From: Cytospora piceicola
Taxonomy: Eukaryota > Ascomycota > Sordariomycetes > Diaporthales > Cytosporaceae
Assembly: GCA_023375675.1 (NCBI GenBank)
Contig: JALQBC010000027.1
Span: forward strand, 1-64,000
DNA length: 64,000 nucleotides
Reading direction: 5' to 3'
In this document: positions 61,652-64,000 of the stretch, in pieces
How the letters are laid out: each line of letters starts with the position of its first letter
Position numbering within the stretch: position 1 is the stretch's first letter
Translations under genes and position numbers: made by a program
The notes under the pieces: model-generated
What the model saw: the letters and a program-made list of their open reading frames with translations, nothing else
What the model was told of the DNA's origin: nothing
Databases searched by the model: none

Positions 61652-62095
61652 ACTATGCTGCCACTGCGGCATGGTCTTTTTCACTTCAGGATTGTGAAAA
61701 TTCTCGACATCTCGAAGGTGACACTAGAGGGTGACGCTGTGGGGTTACACTGGCTATAGTCCTTAAGAGAGACACAGTAGAGAAATGGAGTTACACCTCA
61801 CTCTGATTGATTGACGAAGTACTGCATGTGGCACCTACTGGTGGTAGACTCAAACTAGCTTCTTATTTTGCAGTCTCTGAAGTTGGTTCTAAATTCTGGG
61901 CATTGAAGCTGCATTCAAACCCAGTGTTCTGTTCACAAAGTAATCTTGATCTAGGTGGACGGTTTCTTCTCATCCCGAAATACATCTCACTGACTTGATC
62001 ATGACCTTTTACTTAGCCTCTTCTCCCAAACACCACAAGATTAACGGCGCCGTTAAACCAAATAACAATCCAGCAAACCCCATAGTGCCATTCCA
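61652..62095. other. Intergenic, possibly MFS relic at its right end
   Basis: About 440 bp. On the minus strand 62010-62096 encodes WHYGVCWIVIWFNGAVNLVV, a hydrophobic piece that could be a remnant of a transporter C-terminus. It follows the broken MFS frame. Nothing else is recognised. Confidence 0.35.
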
Positions 62096-62539
62096 CTAAC
62101 CAGAGCATATAGTTGAGGTGATGGGCAGACCCTTGCTGTGGGCAAACCTGCAAGCCAGGTTCTGGCTGAGGAAATAGACGTTGGAGGTGTAGACGATGGG
62201 CTGGCGGCCGTAGACCTCTGATAGTGGTCCGATGACGGGCGACCCGAACGATGTGGCCAGCATAAAGATATAGAATGCCATGAAGAACATAGTCGAACTC
62301 ATATTCAGCTCGTCAGAGATGGTGGTAACGACCCATGCAACTATGGCCGAGACCACGATGCGGTAGAAAGTCGGTGGGACCATTGGGGAGGGATGCCACT
62401 ATATATTCCTGTTCAATGTCCAACTTTTGAGGATTCCGAGGTCTGTGGGAGTGAAGGCCACGAGGAAGGGGTCATAGTTGGCCTCGGCTGACGCTTCTAC
62501 AGGTGACGACTCCTGAACTTTTGCTCTTTGGCTGGGCAT
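62096..62539 (-). pseudogene. Broken MFS transporter (relic)
   Basis: From an ATG at 62539 (MPSQRAKVQESSPVEASAEA, then NYDPFLVAFTPTD) the frame stops at TAG 62401-62399. It then continues in the same frame with membrane segments and the MFS signature region LATSFGSPVIGPLSEVYGRQ and NLACRFAHSKG. The frame ends at 62096, after only about three of the twelve helices. The segment between the N-terminal motif and helix 2 is also shorter than in intact DHA1-type drug transporters. An in-frame stop, a compressed first-helix region and loss of the rest make it a relic. An intron removing the TAG was considered, but no good splice pair was seen. Confidence 0.75.
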
Positions 62540-62832
62540 GGTCCATATCCAAGCTTACAAACAGAGCCTCAGCATTCAAGGTAAATACACTAGAATCAAA
62601 TAGGATAACAGCCCAAGGCACCGGCTAACGACCGATACCTTTCCAGAATTGCTGACTACAGGAGATGAAATGGATATATAAAACATTAGAACACGACGAA
62701 TATTGAAACTCTAAGTATAGTTCGAGCAAACATTGCAAAGAGCCTCCAATTCAATAAAACTAAAACTTATATACTTGGATATATATACCCCCTGAACTCC
62801 TTGCTAAAGCAATTACACCAAGGTCCCGAGGC

Positions 62833-64000
62833 TCATGACTGGACCATCGGAGCCGGCGCACCCAAGTCATACTTCGTTCCGACCAGCGCGGACCCAGGAC
62901 CTCTGCTAAGATCAATCTGATCAAGAGGAGTCATGCCATGCTCGCGACCCGTCCTGCCGCAGTAAATGCGGAAGCCCACCCATGCAACGACGAACACAGG
63001 GATAGTGACGTAACTGGCCATGAAGTCCGCGACGCTGAACCCGCCCAGGAATGAGTCGAATCCGTTGAAGAAGATGATGATGACGAACCAGAAGAGACAG
63101 AACCAGGCCATGTATGGCTGGAACCACGACCGGAGGGGGAGGTTGTGGCGGTCGACACCCTGCGCGTCGAGGGCGCCCTTGAAGCGGATGTAGCAGCAGC
63201 AGATGCACGCCCACGCGATCAAGGAGCTGAGGGCTGACAGGTTTGACAACCAGGTGAAGGCCTGGTTGGAGCCACTGGACACGGACAGGAAGGCCAAGAG
63301 GCCGAAGAGGAAGGCGACAATGACTCCGTAGTAGGGGGTTCCGACGCGGCTGGTCTTGAGGAAGAACGCGGGCATTGAGCGCTGGCGGGCGAGAGCCATC
63401 ATCGTGCGGGACAGGCCGTAGGCATTCTCGTTACCGGATGACAGGGCGGAGGTCATGACAATAGCGTTGATGACGGATGGTAGGACCTTGACTCCAGTCT
63501 GCTGGCAAATAACGACGAACGGGGATGAGGCGGCGGTAGTCCCGCCACCGCTGACAGCGCTCAGGAGCTCAGGGGAGTTCTGGCTAACGTTCAGGCCGAT
63601 GATAATGACCGAGACGACGTACAGGCCGACAATTCGGTAGAAGACGGACTTGGTGGCATTCTTCATGGTCTTGCGGGGGTCATGGGCCTCTCCGGCAATG
63701 ACACCGATGGACTCGACACCACCGTAGGCGAAGGCGGCCTGGGTAAGGACCTTCCAGAAGCCGAGGAAGCGAGCGGTGTTGACAGGGGTGATTCCTGAGT
63801 AGTCGTCGTTCCAGGGCTCCTCGCGCCAGTACTTTCCACCGGTATACACTCCGTTGACACCTCCGACGTTGGCCACAATACCGAAGATGATCAGACCGAC
63901 GAGTAAGGCTATCTTGAGGCAAGCGAAGACGAACTCTGTCTCTCCGTAATATTTGACTCCGAGGAAGTTGATAGCGATGCAAACAATGAGGAAGACGATG
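62833..64000 (-). CDS. Amino-acid permease, APC/YAT family (5' end outside window)
   Basis: An open frame of 389 codons plus stop runs to the window edge; the N-terminal part lies beyond 64000. It encodes the second half of a fungal general amino-acid permease of the plasma membrane, which imports amino acids with protons. Visible features are INFLGVKYYGETEFVFACLK, QAAFAYGGVESIGVIAGEAH (the conserved region after helix 5), ALSSGNENAYGLSRTMMALA, then WLSNLSALSSLIAWACICCC and the final helices with FFNGFDSFLGGF. About eight membrane segments are seen, as expected for this part of a twelve-helix protein. No intron or lesion is present in the visible part. Substrate specificity cannot be read from sequence. 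Confidence 0.92.
   Translation of the reverse strand, partial: IVFLIVCIAINFLGVKYYGETEFVFACLKIALLVGLIIFGIVANVGGVNGVYTGGKYWREEPWNDDYSGITPVNTARFLGFWKVLTQAAFAYGGVESIGVIAGEAHDPRKTMKNATKSVFYRIVGLYVVSVIIIGLNVSQNSPELLSAVSGGGTTAASSPFVVICQQTGVKVLPSVINAIVMTSALSSGNENAYGLSRTMMALARQRSMPAFFLKTSRVGTPYYGVIVAFLFGLLAFLSVSSGSNQAFTWLSNLSALSSLIAWACICCCYIRFKGALDAQGVDRHNLPLRSWFQPYMAWFCLFWFVIIIFFNGFDSFLGGFSVADFMASYVTIPVFVVAWVGFRIYCGRTGREHGMTPLDQIDLSRGPGSALVGTKYDLGAPAPMVQS

Overview
The window is nuclear DNA of a filamentous ascomycete (Pezizomycotina, most likely a Sordariomycete). Genes are GC-balanced and carry short introns (about 47-190 nt, one of 418 nt) with GT..AG ends and CTAAC/CTGAC-type branch sites. Several families are typical of such fungi: Clr5-domain, fungal rhodopsin, DUF6594 and small secreted proteins. 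Two very AT-rich, gene-free blocks look like repeats decayed by repeat-induced point mutation (RIP). The species cannot be named from sequence alone.

Layout. 1-6950 is an AT-rich repeat block: a tandem array of palindromes at its left edge, a 685-bp hAT-like element with an 8-bp target duplication, and unidentified decayed DNA. 7630-46610 is a gene island: PAN3 (+), a Clr5/ankyrin protein (+), a 4.6-kb stretch with only two tiny possible genes, a DUF6594 membrane protein (-), the tRNA adenosine deaminase TAD2 (-), a protein with half a zinc cluster and a C-terminal membrane hairpin (-), a BAR-SH3 protein (-) divergent from a 1480-residue ZGRF1/Mte1-type protein (+), a seven-helix rhodopsin-family protein (-), a 5-kb stretch with at most one tiny gene, and a C2H2 zinc-finger protein (+). 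47255-57136 is a second repeat block bounded by terminal inverted repeats with TA flanks. It encloses three tandem units of about 2.4 kb, which carry further insertions. 57982-64000 is a second gene segment: a fructosamine-kinase-like protein (-), a small secreted cysteine-rich protein (+), a broken MFS transporter (-) and an amino-acid permease cut by the window end (-).

The genes form no obvious pathway or biosynthetic cluster. PAN3, TAD2, the BAR-SH3 protein and the ZGRF1-like protein are conserved housekeeping functions. The secreted protein, transporter relic and permease lie beside the repeat block, as accessory genes of plant-associated fungi often do.

Most multi-exon genes were rebuilt by hand from splice signals, reading-frame continuity and family resemblance. 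Phases sum to whole codons in every model. The most unusual material is the nested repeat block at 47-57 kb and the palindrome array at 1-720.
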